Source: Phyllobacterium bourgognense
GTDB lineage: Bacteria > Pseudomonadota > Alphaproteobacteria > Rhizobiales > Rhizobiaceae
Assembly: GCF_003337575.1 (NCBI RefSeq)
Contig: NZ_QPJM01000004.1
Span: 248,001 to 312,000 of the forward strand
Length of the DNA: 64,000 nt
Direction of reading: 5' to 3'
Part shown: piece by piece, positions 40,261 to 51,312 of the stretch
Layout of the letters: the number at the start of each line of letters is the position of its first letter
How positions within the stretch are numbered: the stretch's first letter is position 1
The notes under the pieces: generated by a model
Told to the model about the DNA's origin: nothing
The model's input: only the letters and a program-made list of their open reading frames with translations
Database searches by the model: none
Translations under genes and position numbers: made by a program

Positions 40261-41415
40261 TCAGCCCCGTTCGCCGACGGAAGCAGTTGGTTCCGCGCTG
40301 GTATTGGCCTCAGGAGCCGGCTGTCCCTGAATTTGGACAACCCCGTCCTGGCGGACTGACTGCACGCCTTCGGCCACAATCTGATCGCCGGGCTTTATGT
40401 CAGCATCGACCAGCACATAGGCGGTGTTGCGCTGGACAACACGCACCGGAACGCGCGTCGCCTTGTTATCCTCGATCTTCCAGACATAAGCGCCCTCAGT
40501 ACCCCATTGAACGGCGAGGGGATCGACCGTCGGGTAGGTGTCGCCTGCAAACCCGACCGCCATCTGGAAAGCCATGCCTTCGCGCAAGGCATCGTTTGGA
40601 TTGGTGATTTTCGCCTGGACATGCAGCGTACGGCTCGTCGGATCGACACGGTTGTCGATGGCGCTGATGGCACCTCTGAAGGTTTCACCGGGGCGGGCGA
40701 TGGAGGTTGCCGTGACCGGCAGGTCGATTGATATGGCCGGCGCAAAGCGTTCAGGCACCCAGAAATCAACCAGAAGATCGGAGCGGTCGTCGATCATTGC
40801 GACCGTGGTCGATATCGTGACGTAGTTGCCTGCATTGATAGGCAGGATGCCGACAATGCCGCCGATAGGGGCTTTGATTGCCCGGCGGTCTAAGGCGAGT
40901 TCTGCCTCGCGAACGTTGAGGGCGGCGTTATCGACCGCCAAGGCCGCTTCGGAAAGCTGCACAGCGGATACCGTGTTGCTTGAACGCAGGCTTTCGGCGC
41001 GCTTGAGCTTGGTCTGGGCGTCCTTCAGCGCCACCCGCGCCTTGTCGACGAGGATGCTTTCGGCTTCTGAATCAAGACGGGCTATCACATCGCCGTCTTT
41101 GACCTTTGTCCCTGATGTGACGAGAATTTCGGTCAGGCGCCCGGCGGTGAACGGAGTGACTGCGACGGAACTCTTGGCCTTGCCGGTGCCGATCGCCGAC
41201 AGTTTGTCGTTGATCTTCGCTTCAGCAGCAGCACGAACGACGACAAGCGGCAAGGCCTGCCCGCTGCGGCGCTGTCCCCTATTGGCAGCGGGTTCGGTTG
41301 CGGCGGTCGAGTTGCGATCAATGCCAGCCTTCGAGCCTGGATAGAAATACAACCAGCCAGCTCCAGCGAGTACCAGAATTAGTACGGCAAAAATCAGTTG
41401 CTTCGAAAGCCGCAT
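40261..41415 (-). CDS. RND efflux periplasmic adaptor (membrane fusion protein)
   Basis: 384 residues. An N-terminal membrane anchor (LIFAVLILVLAGAGWLYFYPG), then the lipoyl halves (FTAGRLTEILVTSGTKVKDGDVIARLD and APIGGIVGILPINAGNYVT) flanking an alpha-helical hairpin (residues 140-200), and a beta-barrel domain. First gene of the pump operon. No local TetR or LysR regulator is seen. Confidence 0.93.
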   Translation of the reverse strand: MRLSKQLIFAVLILVLAGAGWLYFYPGSKAGIDRNSTAATEPAANRGQRRSGQALPLVVVRAAAEAKINDKLSAIGTGKAKSSVAVTPFTAGRLTEILVTSGTKVKDGDVIARLDSEAESILVDKARVALKDAQTKLKRAESLRSSNTVSAVQLSEAALAVDNAALNVREAELALDRRAIKAPIGGIVGILPINAGNYVTISTTVAMIDDRSDLLVDFWVPERFAPAISIDLPVTATSIARPGETFRGAISAIDNRVDPTSRTLHVQAKITNPNDALREGMAFQMAVGFAGDTYPTVDPLAVQWGTEGAYVWKIEDNKATRVPVRVVQRNTAYVLVDADIKPGDQIVAEGVQSVRQDGVVQIQGQPAPEANTSAEPTASVGERG

Positions 41416-41685
41416 ATATCACTCCAAAAGGCCGGTCCCGCACAAGCAGAGCCAGCACAAAATGATCATATCCCAACGCGCAAGTCAGCGCGAACGGTTG
41501 TTTGCCGGGCAGAATAAGGGGGTTTTACCTAACCGTTAATGACAATTCCGTTATGTTACAAATATTTAATGGAGTAAGCACAGCCATGCGATCCGCCGAA
41601 ATTAGCCGGATTTGCTTGTCGCTCCTTGAAGGCCCGGTTCTGGCGTGCAACATGACGGGCGGAAAATTCGCAAGGAAAACAGCCA

Positions 41686-42993
41686 ATGGCGACGAAGACC
41701 GATATCGCACGGCGCGTGTTCAACCACACGTTCAAGCTCGATCCGATCGTCCGCAGCCTGCTCGATACGGATTTCTACAAGCTGCTCATGCTGCAGATGA
41801 TCTGGGGGGTCTATCCCGAAGTGGATGCGACATTTACGCTGATCAACCGCACCACCAAGGTACGGCTTGCCGAGGAGATCGACGAACAGGAATTGCGCGA
41901 GCAGCTCGATCACGCGCGGACGATCCGCTTTTCCAAAAAGGAAATGATCTGGCTCGGAGGCAACACCTTCTACGGCAAGCGCCAGATATTCGAACCGGAC
42001 TTTCTCGAGTGGCTGTCGAACTTCCAGTTGCCGGAATACGAACTGACAAAGCGGGACGGACAATACGAACTGAATTTCTACGGGCCGTGGATGTACACGA
42101 CGATGTGGGAGATACCGGCGCTGACCATCATCAACGAGCTGCGTTCGCGTGCTGCCATGAAGAAGATGGGCCGGTTCGAACTTGATGTTCTTTATGCCCG
42201 TGCCAAGGCCAAGATGTGGTCGAAGGTGGAGCGGTTGCGTGCACTCCCCGACATCAAGATTTCCGATTTCGGCACGCGCCGCCGCCATTCCTTCCTTTGG
42301 CAACGCTGGTGCGTCGAAGCCCTGAAAGAAGGAATCGGTGAAGCCTTTACCGGCACGAGCAATGTGTTGATGGCGATGGACAATGATCTGGAAGCGCTCG
42401 GCACCAACGCGCACGAATTGCCGATGGTACTTGCTGCACTGAGTACCAACAACGCGGAGCTGCTGAAATCACCCTACAAGGTCTTGCAGGACTGGAACCG
42501 CTATTATGGCGGCAACCTGCTCATTGTCTTGCCGGATGCGTTCGGAACGGCCGCGTTTCTTCGCGACGCGCCCGACTGGGTGGCGGACTGGACGGGTTTT
42601 CGTCCGGACAGCGCGCCTCCGATAGAGGGAGGAGAGAAAATCCTTGCCTGGTGGCGATCAAAAGGCAAGGACCCACGGGAAAAGCTGCTGGTGTTTTCCG
42701 ACGGGCTCGATGTCGATACGATTGAGGAAACCTATCGCCACTTCGACGGCAAGGTGCGCATGAGTTTTGGTTGGGGCACCAACCTCACCAATGATTTCGA
42801 AGATTGCGCGCCCCGCTACAATGATCAGTTGAATGCGATTTCACTGGTGTGCAAAGTCAGTGATGCCAATGGACGTCCCGCGGTCAAGCTTTCCGATAAC
42901 CCGAAGAAGGCAACTGGGAATCCGGCGGAAATCAAACGTTATCTGGAATTGTTCGGAGCGGAGGACCGTGTGGAACAGGCTGTCAAAGTTTGA
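41686..42993 (+). CDS. pncB: Nicotinate phosphoribosyltransferase
   Basis: 435 residues. PncB converts nicotinate and PRPP, with ATP, to nicotinate mononucleotide in NAD salvage. [17 protein letters not shown] at the N-terminus, [35 protein letters not shown] near residue 190 (the GTRR motif) and the [35 protein letters not shown] segment are diagnostic. Start 41686 follows aaggaaaacagcca. Confidence 0.97.
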   Translation: MATKTDIARRVFNHTFKLDPIVRSLLDTDFYKLLMLQMIWGVYPEVDATFTLINRTTKVRLAEEIDEQELREQLDHARTIRFSKKEMIWLGGNTFYGKRQIFEPDFLEWLSNFQLPEYELTKRDGQYELNFYGPWMYTTMWEIPALTIINELRSRAAMKKMGRFELDVLYARAKAKMWSKVERLRALPDIKISDFGTRRRHSFLWQRWCVEALKEGIGEAFTGTSNVLMAMDNDLEALGTNAHELPMVLAALSTNNAELLKSPYKVLQDWNRYYGGNLLIVLPDAFGTAAFLRDAPDWVADWTGFRPDSAPPIEGGEKILAWWRSKGKDPREKLLVFSDGLDVDTIEETYRHFDGKVRMSFGWGTNLTNDFEDCAPRYNDQLNAISLVCKVSDANGRPAVKLSDNPKKATGNPAEIKRYLELFGAEDRVEQAVKV

Positions 42994-43019
42994 AGCCCGT
43001 CCGGGCACAACCAGTGCAA

Positions 43020-44057
43020 TCAGGCTGACATGCGCAGCATGATTTCCGCATTCAACAGAATTCGCTGGTCATCGGGAAGCTCGATCTTCGGCTCGTCACT
43101 TTCCCCGAGCTTATCGAACAACAGCTTGATCGCCAGTCTGCCGATTTCGTTGTAGTTTTGCGCGACTGTCGTAAGCGGCGGGCACATATAACGCGACAGG
43201 GGCTGGTCATCGTGGCCGGCAACCCGTAGATCGCAACCCTCGCCCCGTCCGACCTTCAGGCCAGCCTGGAAAGCGGCTGCAAGGACGCCATAGGCAATGC
43301 GATCATTGGCGCAAAGGACGGTTTTGGTAGGAAAGCCACCCTCCTTCAGGATCTGCTTCGTCGCATCGAAGGCGAACTTCTCGAACTCCCAGTTGGCATG
43401 CGCTTCGTGTACAACAAAGCGGGGTTCGAGATTGAGGTTTTGCATCGCTTCGATATAGCCCTCGCGACGTTCGAGAGCGTTGCTGTTGACCGAGGTCATA
43501 CCGAAATAGCATGGCTGATCACCCGAGCGGATCAGATAGTCGACGATCAATTTGAAGCTTTGACGGTTATTCGTACCGACAAATGGCGATGTCGCGTCTA
43601 GCGGAGAGTCGACGTAGATCAGCGGAATCGATTCGCCGAGCTTGGCCAGTTTATCATGATGCGACTTGACACCGAGTGGCCCGATGATCGCACCAGCGAC
43701 GTTCATCGACTTGAACGTTTCAATGGCGCGTTCCTCAAGTTCCGGCTTGCCATCGGAACTCAGTACAAACGCCAGATACCCGGCCTGATCTGCGATCCCT
43801 TCGATCCGCCGCGTCAGGGCCATGTAAAACGGGTCCGTCGAATTGGGAACGATAAGGCCCAGAATATTCGTGCGACGGCGATTGAGATTGACGGCGAATA
43901 TGTTTGGCCGGAAGCCGGACTTCTTGATGGCCGCTTCGATGATGTCACGGGTCTTCTTGCGCACCGATGTGGGGTCGTTGAAATATTTCGACACAGTGGG
44001 ACGCGACAATCCTACAAATGCAGAGAAGTCTTCCATTGTCTTGATCGGCTGATTCAC
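43020..44057 (-). CDS. LacI-family transcriptional regulator
   Basis: 345 residues, starting at a GTG 9-10 bases after AAGGA. N-terminal helix-turn-helix MEDFSAFVGLSRPTVSKYFNDPTSVRKKTRDIIEAA, a hinge LNRRRTNILGLIVPN, and a periplasmic-binding-protein-like effector domain with VAGAIIGPLG, VLCANDRIAYGVLAAAFQAG and RVAGHDDQPLSRYMCPPLTTV. It probably senses a sugar or nucleoside; no transport or catabolic operon adjoins, and pncB is convergent. Target genes unknown. Confidence 0.9.
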   Translation of the reverse strand: MNQPIKTMEDFSAFVGLSRPTVSKYFNDPTSVRKKTRDIIEAAIKKSGFRPNIFAVNLNRRRTNILGLIVPNSTDPFYMALTRRIEGIADQAGYLAFVLSSDGKPELEERAIETFKSMNVAGAIIGPLGVKSHHDKLAKLGESIPLIYVDSPLDATSPFVGTNNRQSFKLIVDYLIRSGDQPCYFGMTSVNSNALERREGYIEAMQNLNLEPRFVVHEAHANWEFEKFAFDATKQILKEGGFPTKTVLCANDRIAYGVLAAAFQAGLKVGRGEGCDLRVAGHDDQPLSRYMCPPLTTVAQNYNEIGRLAIKLLFDKLGESDEPKIELPDDQRILLNAEIMLRMSA

Positions 44058-44455
44058 CGCACGTATTCCTTTTTATTATCCCTTGCTCATTTCAAAACCG
44101 TATGCCGGCGAAGAAATTGCGAAGGACATTTGCAATCATTGCTGAAAACTACGCCGACGCAATACATCTCATGATTGATACAAGGCCGCTCTTAATGGTT
44201 GAAAATTTACAGCATGAGCAACATGCGTCAAGATTTTATTTAAACCGCATCAACTAGATAGAGCTATTTAGGGTTTGTTCGCCTTCCTCAACGCTCCGCA
44301 CCGGAAAGTTGACTTGTTCAATCATTAAAGTTTACGTGGGAAAACTTGCGCCAAGCTGACGCGGTTGAAAATGGCGTGCAAGATTGCATTGGGTTGATAG
44401 TCAAGTAGCATGCAACCTCCGAGTGTAAACATCGGCCAGCAGCAGGAGGAGTGTG
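44058..44455. other. Intergenic region, LacI-type gene / membrane gene
   Basis: 398 bp, AT-rich compared with its surroundings. Divergent promoters for the regulator (minus) and the membrane-protein gene (plus) must lie here. I see no clear operator, RNA gene or coding sequence. Confidence 0.35.
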
Positions 44456-45043
44456 ATGGAGGGCGGTATTCCGAATCCGGAAGTCTTCACCCATGTACGC
44501 GTGATTATCGGCATCGTACTTGGCCTGAGCGTCTCGCGCTTGCTGACTGGCATCGCCCGCATCATCCAGCATCCGCAGCGCAAGAATATCTACGCGGTGC
44601 ACCTTGGCTGGGTGTTGTTCGCTTTCCTCACCGTCGTGCATTTCTGGTGGTTCGAGTTCTACCTGCATGCACTGGTGTTGTGGAAATTCGAGGCCTATCT
44701 CTTTGTCATTTTCTTTGCCAGCCTGCACTTTCTTGCCTGCAGCATGCTTTTTCCCGACAGCATGGAAGGCTATTCCGGCTATGAGGATTATTTCATGTCG
44801 CGCAGGGCCTGGTTCTTCGGAATACTGATATCGATTTTCATTTTCGATTTTCTCGATACGGCCATGAAGGGCATGGATCATTTTCGAGCACTCGGAGCGG
44901 AATACCCCTTCCGCAACGTCTTCCTCATCGCACTTTTCGGACTGGGCATTTACGTACACCGGCAAAAAATCCAGCTGGTCGTACTGGCTTTGGCACTTGT
45001 TTCGCAGGTGGCGTTTATCCTCGTCCAGTTCGATACGATTTGA
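44456..45043 (+). CDS. Hypothetical six-helix integral membrane protein
   Basis: 195 residues from ATG 44456, preceded by a strong aggagga; a GTG three bases upstream is in frame. About six hydrophobic segments: VRVIIGIVLGLSVSRLL, VHLGWVLFAFLTVVHFWW, FEAYLFVIFFASLHFLAC, AWFFGILISIFIFDFLD, NVFLIALFGLGIYV and LVVLALALVSQVAFILV. No family recognised with confidence. It is monocistronic and ends against a bidirectional terminator shared with rpsA. Confidence 0.75.
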   Translation: MEGGIPNPEVFTHVRVIIGIVLGLSVSRLLTGIARIIQHPQRKNIYAVHLGWVLFAFLTVVHFWWFEFYLHALVLWKFEAYLFVIFFASLHFLACSMLFPDSMEGYSGYEDYFMSRRAWFFGILISIFIFDFLDTAMKGMDHFRALGAEYPFRNVFLIALFGLGIYVHRQKIQLVVLALALVSQVAFILVQFDTI

Positions 45044-45070
45044 TAAGAGCAATTTGCTCTAGAACAAGAA

Positions 45071-45098
45071 AAACCCGCCGGTTCGCACCGGCGGGTTT
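45071..45098. terminator. Bidirectional terminator between the membrane gene and rpsA
   Basis: A perfect 12-bp stem aaacccgccggt / accggcgggttt around loop tcgc, with A/T tracts on both flanks. It lies 27 bp after the plus-strand membrane gene and 26 bp after the minus-strand rpsA stop, so it can terminate both. Confidence 0.9.
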
Positions 45099-45124
45099 CA
45101 TTTGTTTCAGCTTAGGAAAAGAAC

Positions 45125-46825
45125 TTAGTTCTTGTCGCGGCTCTTCAGAGCGGCACCGAGAATGTCGCCAAGCGAAGCACCGCTATCGGTCGAACCGTAC
45201 TGGGCAACAGCTTCCTTCTCTTCGGCGATTTCCAGCGCCTTGATCGAGACCTGCAGCTTGCGGGTCTTCTTGTCGAAGGCGATGACGCGAGCGTCAACCT
45301 TCTGACCGACCGTGAAGCGTTCCGGACGCTGTTCGTCGCGATCGCGGGACAGATCAGCGCGGCGGATGAACGAGTCGAGGTCATGATCGACCAGACGCAC
45401 TTCAAGACCACCATCGGTGATGCCCGTGACTTCAACGGTGACAACGGCGTTCTTGCGCAGTTCACCTGAAGTAGCGGCTTCACCGACCTTGTCGCCGGTC
45501 AACTGCTTGATGCCGAGCGAGATGCGTTCCTTCTCGACATCAACATCGAGAACCTGCGCCTTGACGACGTCACCCTTGTTGTACTCTTCGATGACCTGCT
45601 CGCCTGGACGGTTCCAGTCGAGGTCGGAGAGGTGAACCATGCCGTCCACATCGCCGTCGAGGCCAATGAACAGGCCGAACTCGGTCTTGTTCTTGACTTC
45701 GCCTTCGACGATCGTGCCGACAGGGAACTTGTCTGCGAAGGTCGTCCATGGGTTGTCGAGCGTCTGCTTGAGGCCAAGGGAGATGCGGCGTTTGACCGGA
45801 TCCACTTCGAGAACAACGACTTCGACTTCCTGTGTTGTCGAGAGCAGCTTGCCCGGATGCACGTTCTTCTTTGTCCAGGACATTTCGGAAACGTGGATAA
45901 GGCCTTCGATGCCTGGCTCGATTTCGACGAATGCACCGTAGTCGGTGATGTTCGTGACCGTACCGGTAATCTTTTTGCCGATCGGGTACTTCGCACCGAT
46001 ACCATCCCAGGGATCGCTCTCGAGCTGCTTCATGCCGAGCGAAATACGATGGGTTTCCTGGTTGATACGGATGATCTGTACCTTGACCGTCTGGCCAATG
46101 GACAGGATTTCCGACGGATGGTTGACGCGGCGCCATGCCATGTCGGTCACATGCAACAGACCATCGATGCCGCCGAGATCGACGAACGCACCGTAATCGG
46201 TGATGTTCTTGACAACGCCTTCAACGACCTGACCCTCTTCGAGGTTCTGGACGATCTCGGAACGCTGTTCCGCACGGCTCTCTTCAAGAACGGTACGGCG
46301 CGATACAACGATGTTGCCGCGACGCTTGTCCATCTTGAGGATTTCGAAGGGCTGCGGGTTGTGCATCAGCGGGGTAACGTCGCGGATCGGACGGATGTCG
46401 ACCTGCGAGCGCGGCAGGAAGGCTACGGCACCGTCGAGATCGACGGTGAAACCACCCTTGACCTGATTGAAGATCACACCATCGACGCGTTCGCCGCGGT
46501 TGAACTTCTCTTCGAGACGGACCCAGCTTTCTTCGCGGCGTGCTTTTTCACGCGACAGAACTGCTTCGCCGAGGGCATTTTCGATACGCTCGACGTAAAC
46601 TTCAACGATATCGCCCGGCTTGAGCGAACCGTCCTTGGCTTTCGCGCCGAATTCCTTCAGCGGAACGCGGCCCTCGACCTTGAGGCCGGCGTCGATGATC
46701 GCCATGTCTTTTTCGATGGCGACGATACGGCCCTTGACGACATAACCTTCAGCAAGGTCATTGGTGGCAAAGGACTCGGCGAGAAGAGCTTCGAAATCTT
46801 CGCGCGTTGGATTGGCTTCAGACAT
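45125..46825 (-). CDS. rpsA: 30S ribosomal protein S1
   Basis: 566 residues from ATG 46825, which has AGGAG at 7-8 bases; an open frame to 46861 overlaps a leader hairpin and is not used. S1 binds the translation initiation region of mRNAs. Six S1/OB repeats can be followed, for example VVEGVVKNITDYGAFVDLGGIDGLLHVTDMAW and ITGTVTNITDYGAFVEIEPGIEGLIHVSEMSW. It lies downstream of aroA and cmk, as in most proteobacteria. Confidence 0.97.
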   Translation of the reverse strand: MSEANPTREDFEALLAESFATNDLAEGYVVKGRIVAIEKDMAIIDAGLKVEGRVPLKEFGAKAKDGSLKPGDIVEVYVERIENALGEAVLSREKARREESWVRLEEKFNRGERVDGVIFNQVKGGFTVDLDGAVAFLPRSQVDIRPIRDVTPLMHNPQPFEILKMDKRRGNIVVSRRTVLEESRAEQRSEIVQNLEEGQVVEGVVKNITDYGAFVDLGGIDGLLHVTDMAWRRVNHPSEILSIGQTVKVQIIRINQETHRISLGMKQLESDPWDGIGAKYPIGKKITGTVTNITDYGAFVEIEPGIEGLIHVSEMSWTKKNVHPGKLLSTTQEVEVVVLEVDPVKRRISLGLKQTLDNPWTTFADKFPVGTIVEGEVKNKTEFGLFIGLDGDVDGMVHLSDLDWNRPGEQVIEEYNKGDVVKAQVLDVDVEKERISLGIKQLTGDKVGEAATSGELRKNAVVTVEVTGITDGGLEVRLVDHDLDSFIRRADLSRDRDEQRPERFTVGQKVDARVIAFDKKTRKLQVSIKALEIAEEKEAVAQYGSTDSGASLGDILGAALKSRDKN

Positions 46826-46837
46826 AAATACTCCTGA

Positions 46838-46861
46838 GTGTCCGGAAAACTCGTCGGACAC
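46838..46861 (-). promoter_or_regulatory. Leader hairpin of rpsA
   Basis: A 7-bp stem gtgtccg / cggacac (46838-46844, 46855-46861) with a 10-base loop ends about 12 bases before the rpsA ATG, just upstream of its AGGAG. In enteric bacteria S1 represses its own synthesis through structured leader RNA; this hairpin may do the same here, by analogy only. Confidence 0.4.
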
Positions 46862-46947
46862 AGCACCGGTGGTTCGTGTTTCGGTTCACCTGCATGCCAA
46901 CCCGCCCATTGAAGGGCAATCCGGTGCGTGGGTCGGTTGCAGATGGT

Positions 46948-47604
46948 CTAATGCGTGTTCTTCGCGAGAGCCTGATCAATCAGGGTTTTGGCGCTAAGAA
47001 ACGCGGTCTCTATATCCATTTCCGTCGTATCTAGCAAGTGCGCGTCGGCAGCGGGCTTTAATGGCGAATCGGTGCGCCCCATATCGCGGGCATCGCGGCG
47101 CGTGAGATCTTCGAGAATCTCCTCATAATTGGCACCGCCGCCATTGGACCTGATTTCATCATAGCGTCTTCTGGCGCGTGCCTCGGGCGACGCTGTGATG
47201 TAGAGCTTCACCGGAGCATCGGGGCAGACAACAGTACCGATATCGCGCCCGTCGAGCACGGCGCCGGGCGGGCGCTCGGCGAAGCTGTGTTGCATGGCAA
47301 CGAGTGCTCGGCGCACTGCCGGCATGACTGCAACCTTTGATGCCGCCTCGCCGACAGCGTGGGCGGACAAGACTGCGCGATCGAGCTTCGTCAGATCGAC
47401 GCTGCGCGCGGCCTTTTCCGCGAGAAATTCATCGTCCAGCGGCATGTTCTGATCCATCAGGACCTTGGCGACGGCGCGATAGGTCAGGCCCGTGTCCAGG
47501 TGATGAAAACCGTAAGCCTCGGCAATCCTGCGGGCGAGGGTTCCCTTGCCAGAAGCCGCGGGGCCATCGATCGCGACGGTAAAATGCCTCTGCGGTGTTG
47601 GCAT
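46948..47604 (-). CDS. cmk: Cytidylate kinase (minimal CMK reading)
   Basis: 218 residues from ATG 47604, the usual CMK length. It phosphorylates CMP and dCMP. P-loop [18 protein letters not shown] near residue 12, [48 protein letters not shown] and the C-terminal [12 protein letters not shown] are diagnostic. There is no stop codon between this ATG and a membrane segment upstream, so the protein might begin at 47922 instead (324 residues). The site before 47604 is weak (aaggat directly abutting), so start choice is unsettled. Confidence 0.9.
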   Translation of the reverse strand: MPTPQRHFTVAIDGPAASGKGTLARRIAEAYGFHHLDTGLTYRAVAKVLMDQNMPLDDEFLAEKAARSVDLTKLDRAVLSAHAVGEAASKVAVMPAVRRALVAMQHSFAERPPGAVLDGRDIGTVVCPDAPVKLYITASPEARARRRYDEIRSNGGGANYEEILEDLTRRDARDMGRTDSPLKPAADAHLLDTTEMDIETAFLSAKTLIDQALAKNTH

Positions 47605-47922
47605 ATCCTTTTCATCCCTGTCGAAAAGCCATTGTCCGAGCGCAAAGAGCAGATAGGCGGCAGCCAGCACGAGGGTAATGATAGGGGTGATTCCGATTGT
47701 AACGAAGGCAAAGCCACCGAGCGTCGTCAACATGGATTCGAGCAAGTCGGGCATGGATGTTGCAAAATTCTGTAGCAGCGCGTCGATGCTGAAGATCAGC
47801 ACGAACTGGAAGACGAACAGCCAGAACAGCAGAGCAAACAGGCCAAAGCGAACCCGGAGACCGAACCGTTCGATCACATAGGGAATGGCAACGACGACAA
47901 ATGACGTCAGCAGGAAAAACAT
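47605..47922 (-). CDS. Membrane segment in frame with cmk (possible N-terminal fusion)
   Basis: 106 codons with no stop before cmk. They encode [41 protein letters not shown] and [29 protein letters not shown], three hydrophobic helices, then FDRDEKD leading straight into CMK. The ATG at 47922 overlaps the stop of the preceding membrane gene (TGATG). Either a membrane-anchored CMK of about 324 residues is made, or this was a separate small protein whose stop was lost. A TGA in another frame sits just before the CMK start. Confidence 0.55.
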
Positions 47923-48248
47923 CAGATGATCCTTCTCTTGCCCATGAAATAACCGATACCGTATCCGGCGATAGATCCAAATGCCGGCGGTAGCAGCAAA
48001 AACTGGAATGGTACCCACTCGCTCGTATTCGCCGCCTCCGCACCGGCCGAGACATTCCACGCATAGAGGAAGATGACCGTCAAAGGAAGAAGGACGCGAA
48101 ATATCGTGCTGGTTATACCCGGCCACGGCGCCGGCCCCGTGCTCGCGACCGTGCCGCTATAGGCGCTGCGTCCTGCCCAGACAAGAAAGGGCACGCTGGA
48201 CATGGCATACAGGAAATATACGGTGAGACGCGATATGAGCTCGGTCAT
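47922..48248 (-). CDS. Small membrane protein between aroA and cmk
   Basis: 108 residues. Three hydrophobic stretches: [40 protein letters not shown] and [23 protein letters not shown], ending in KRRII. No family recognised. It starts 21 bp after aroA and shares a base with the following membrane-CMK frame, so all are likely one transcript. The two neighbouring membrane segments may form one complex. Confidence 0.65.
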   Translation of the reverse strand: MTELISRLTVYFLYAMSSVPFLVWAGRSAYSGTVASTGPAPWPGITSTIFRVLLPLTVIFLYAWNVSAGAEAANTSEWVPFQFLLLPPAFGSIAGYGIGYFMGKRRII

Positions 48249-48269
48249 CGCTGATTTTCTTGCTTGTTT

Positions 48270-49691
<1,422 letters not shown>

Positions 49692-49721
49692 TCATCTTGC
49701 AAATTCAATGATTGACACAAG

Positions 49722-49761
49722 CTTTTTTCGCTTTGACAAATGCGTCGAATTGCGTTTATGG
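49722..49761 (+). promoter_or_regulatory. Candidate promoter(s) of the TIGR02300 gene
   Basis: Two TTGACA hexamers occur at 49722-49727 and 49733-49738. The second is followed after 17 bp by TTATGG (49756-49761), the first by TCGAAT. Rhizobial promoters often have a strong TTGACA and a poor -10. About 100 bp before the GTG start. Confidence 0.35.
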
Positions 49762-49862
49762 GACCGCAAATTCATTTTGATGAGTATCGGCGTAAACGGT
49801 TGGGGCCAATAGGGACCTGATATCAGCCGGTCGCAGGCGAGCGCAGCAAGACGAGGCAAAAC

Positions 49863-50246
49863 GTGGCGAATCCAAAACTTGGCACCAAGCGAGTTGACCC
49901 GGAGACCGGGCAGAAATTTTACGATCTGAATCGCGATCCGATCGTTTCGCCCTATACGGGCAAGAGCTATCCGCTCAGCTATTTCGATAGCACCGCTTCG
50001 TCCGCGCGCGAGGAAGAGGAAGAGGTCGAGACGGAAGAGCTCGACGTTGCTCTCGAGAAGCCGGAGTTCGTTGCTCTTGAAGAAGCCGACGCCGAAGGCG
50101 ACGACGTCCCCGATATCGGGGATGACGATGTCGAGGTCGAGGACGCCGATGATGACGACACGTTCCTCGCGACCGACGAAGAAGATGAGGATGACGATGT
50201 CACCGACATTCTTGGCGGTGGTATCGGCGACGACGACGAGAATTGA
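49863..50246 (+). CDS. TIGR02300 family acidic protein
   Basis: 127 residues from GTG 49863. MANPKLGTKRVDPETGQKFYDLNRDPIVSPYTGKSYP is the conserved N-terminal FYDLN motif of this alphaproteobacterial family; the C-terminal half is almost wholly Asp/Glu. Function unknown. Its position between aroA and tRNA-Ala is conserved in rhizobia. Confidence 0.93.
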   Translation: MANPKLGTKRVDPETGQKFYDLNRDPIVSPYTGKSYPLSYFDSTASSAREEEEEVETEELDVALEKPEFVALEEADAEGDDVPDIGDDDVEVEDADDDDTFLATDEEDEDDDVTDILGGGIGDDDEN

Positions 50247-50257
50247 TTTTGATTATA

Positions 50258-50287
50258 CCTGTTCACCGAAAATATCCGGTGAACAGG
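50258..50287 (+). terminator. Hairpin after the TIGR02300 gene
   Basis: Perfect 11-bp stem cctgttcaccg / cggtgaacagg with an 8-base AT-rich loop, 12 bp after the stop. It is not followed by a clear T-run, so termination efficiency is uncertain. Confidence 0.6.
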
Positions 50288-50408
50288 ACTTGATCTTCGA
50301 GGCGGCGGGCGATAAGTACCGCCATCTTCGCGAAAGCAAGAGGCAAGGCTCCAGACCTTGCCGGACAGTTTGCCGGTGCACCCGGCGGTCTAAACGGCCA
50401 TTTTGAAT

Positions 50409-50484
<76 letters not shown>

Positions 50485-50506
50485 AATTTCTCAGCAGGTT
50501 TCCAGT

Positions 50507-50638
50507 ATGGCTCTCGGCACAGCCTTCGGTATTGGCATCGACGCGATGCTTGGAAACACAATGTTTGGCAGCATCTCGATGGGAATAGTTGTTGACATCG
50601 CAATAGGTGCCGCGCTCGGGCGCACGTTGTCCAAATAA
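50507..50638 (+). CDS. Possible 43-residue glycine-zipper-like membrane peptide
   Basis: ATG 50507 to TAA 50638. The peptide MALGTAFGIGIDAMLGN... ends GIVVDIAIGAALGRTLSK: a Gly/Ala-spaced hydrophobic helix typical of glycine-zipper proteins, many of which are longer (60-80 residues), so this may be a fragment. It starts 22 bp after tRNA-Ala; ribosome-binding site poor. Confidence 0.35.
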   Translation: MALGTAFGIGIDAMLGNTMFGSISMGIVVDIAIGAALGRTLSK

Positions 50639-51036
50639 CGAAACCTGTTTGGCTCACTATAGGCGACGAGGCCGTATCCGAACGGCGCAGGCATAAAATT
50701 TCAGCGCCATGCTATCACGGTTATCACATACGGCTCACGGCGACCTGATTCGTAACACGCAGTATCAACCCCATGGCTATCAAGGTACACAATAGTGCCG
50801 ATGAGCATCGTGGAGGAGACTGGCCGTGATGGCAATTTCAAGCTCGATGCTTGCAGGATGTCTGGACAGCAGCGCCGCCCGGCGGCACCCTACCATCCCG
50901 GCTGGACAGGCTCCGACGGCGTAAGCTCGGGCCACAGCAAGCGCTGATGGCCAGACCAAAGCATGCCACTAAACTCGCCATAATCTTGGATGCCCGCAGC
51001 CTGCCGCACGTTGCAGGTCGGGTAGGACATTGTGCC
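50639..51036. other. Intergenic stretch without recognised genes
   Basis: 398 bp between the small ORF and the DUF2277 gene. Reading frames here are short and not family-like. A gggtagg/cctaccc stem (51020-51042) overlaps the end of the DUF2277 gene. Nothing else is recognised. Confidence 0.4.
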
Positions 51037-51312
51037 CTACCCAGCCTGTGCGAACCGTGCCCTTGAGCGCTCACGTGCTTTTTCGGCTTCGACAGTCCGA
51101 TCGCGTGCCGGCGCTTGAGTATGGAGAGAGGCAAGCAGACGCCGTGCAGCATCTGAAACTTCCTTGACGGCGCGATCGAAAGCTTCGGTGTTGGCCTGCG
51201 AAGGTTTGTTGAAACCAGATAGCTTACGCACGAATTGCAGAGCGGAAGCGTCGATCTCATCCTTGGTTGCAGGTGGATCGAAGTTAAACAGTGTCTTTAT
51301 ATTGCGGCACAT
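51037..51312 (-). CDS. DUF2277 family protein
   Basis: 91 residues. MCRNIKTLFNFDPPATKDEIDASALQFVRKLSGFNKPS is the DUF2277 pattern, a small cytosolic protein with no known function, widespread in bacteria. Monocistronic, minus strand. Confidence 0.9.
   Translation of the reverse strand: MCRNIKTLFNFDPPATKDEIDASALQFVRKLSGFNKPSQANTEAFDRAVKEVSDAARRLLASLHTQAPARDRTVEAEKARERSRARFAQAG

Noticed and set aside
42995-43006. Terminator after pncB (gcccg/cgggc)
   Set aside because: Only 5 bp of stem with a 2-base loop and no T-run.
45632-46837. A 401-codon plus-strand frame opposite rpsA
   Set aside because: A shadow of the repetitive S1 domains; rpsA is certain on the minus strand.
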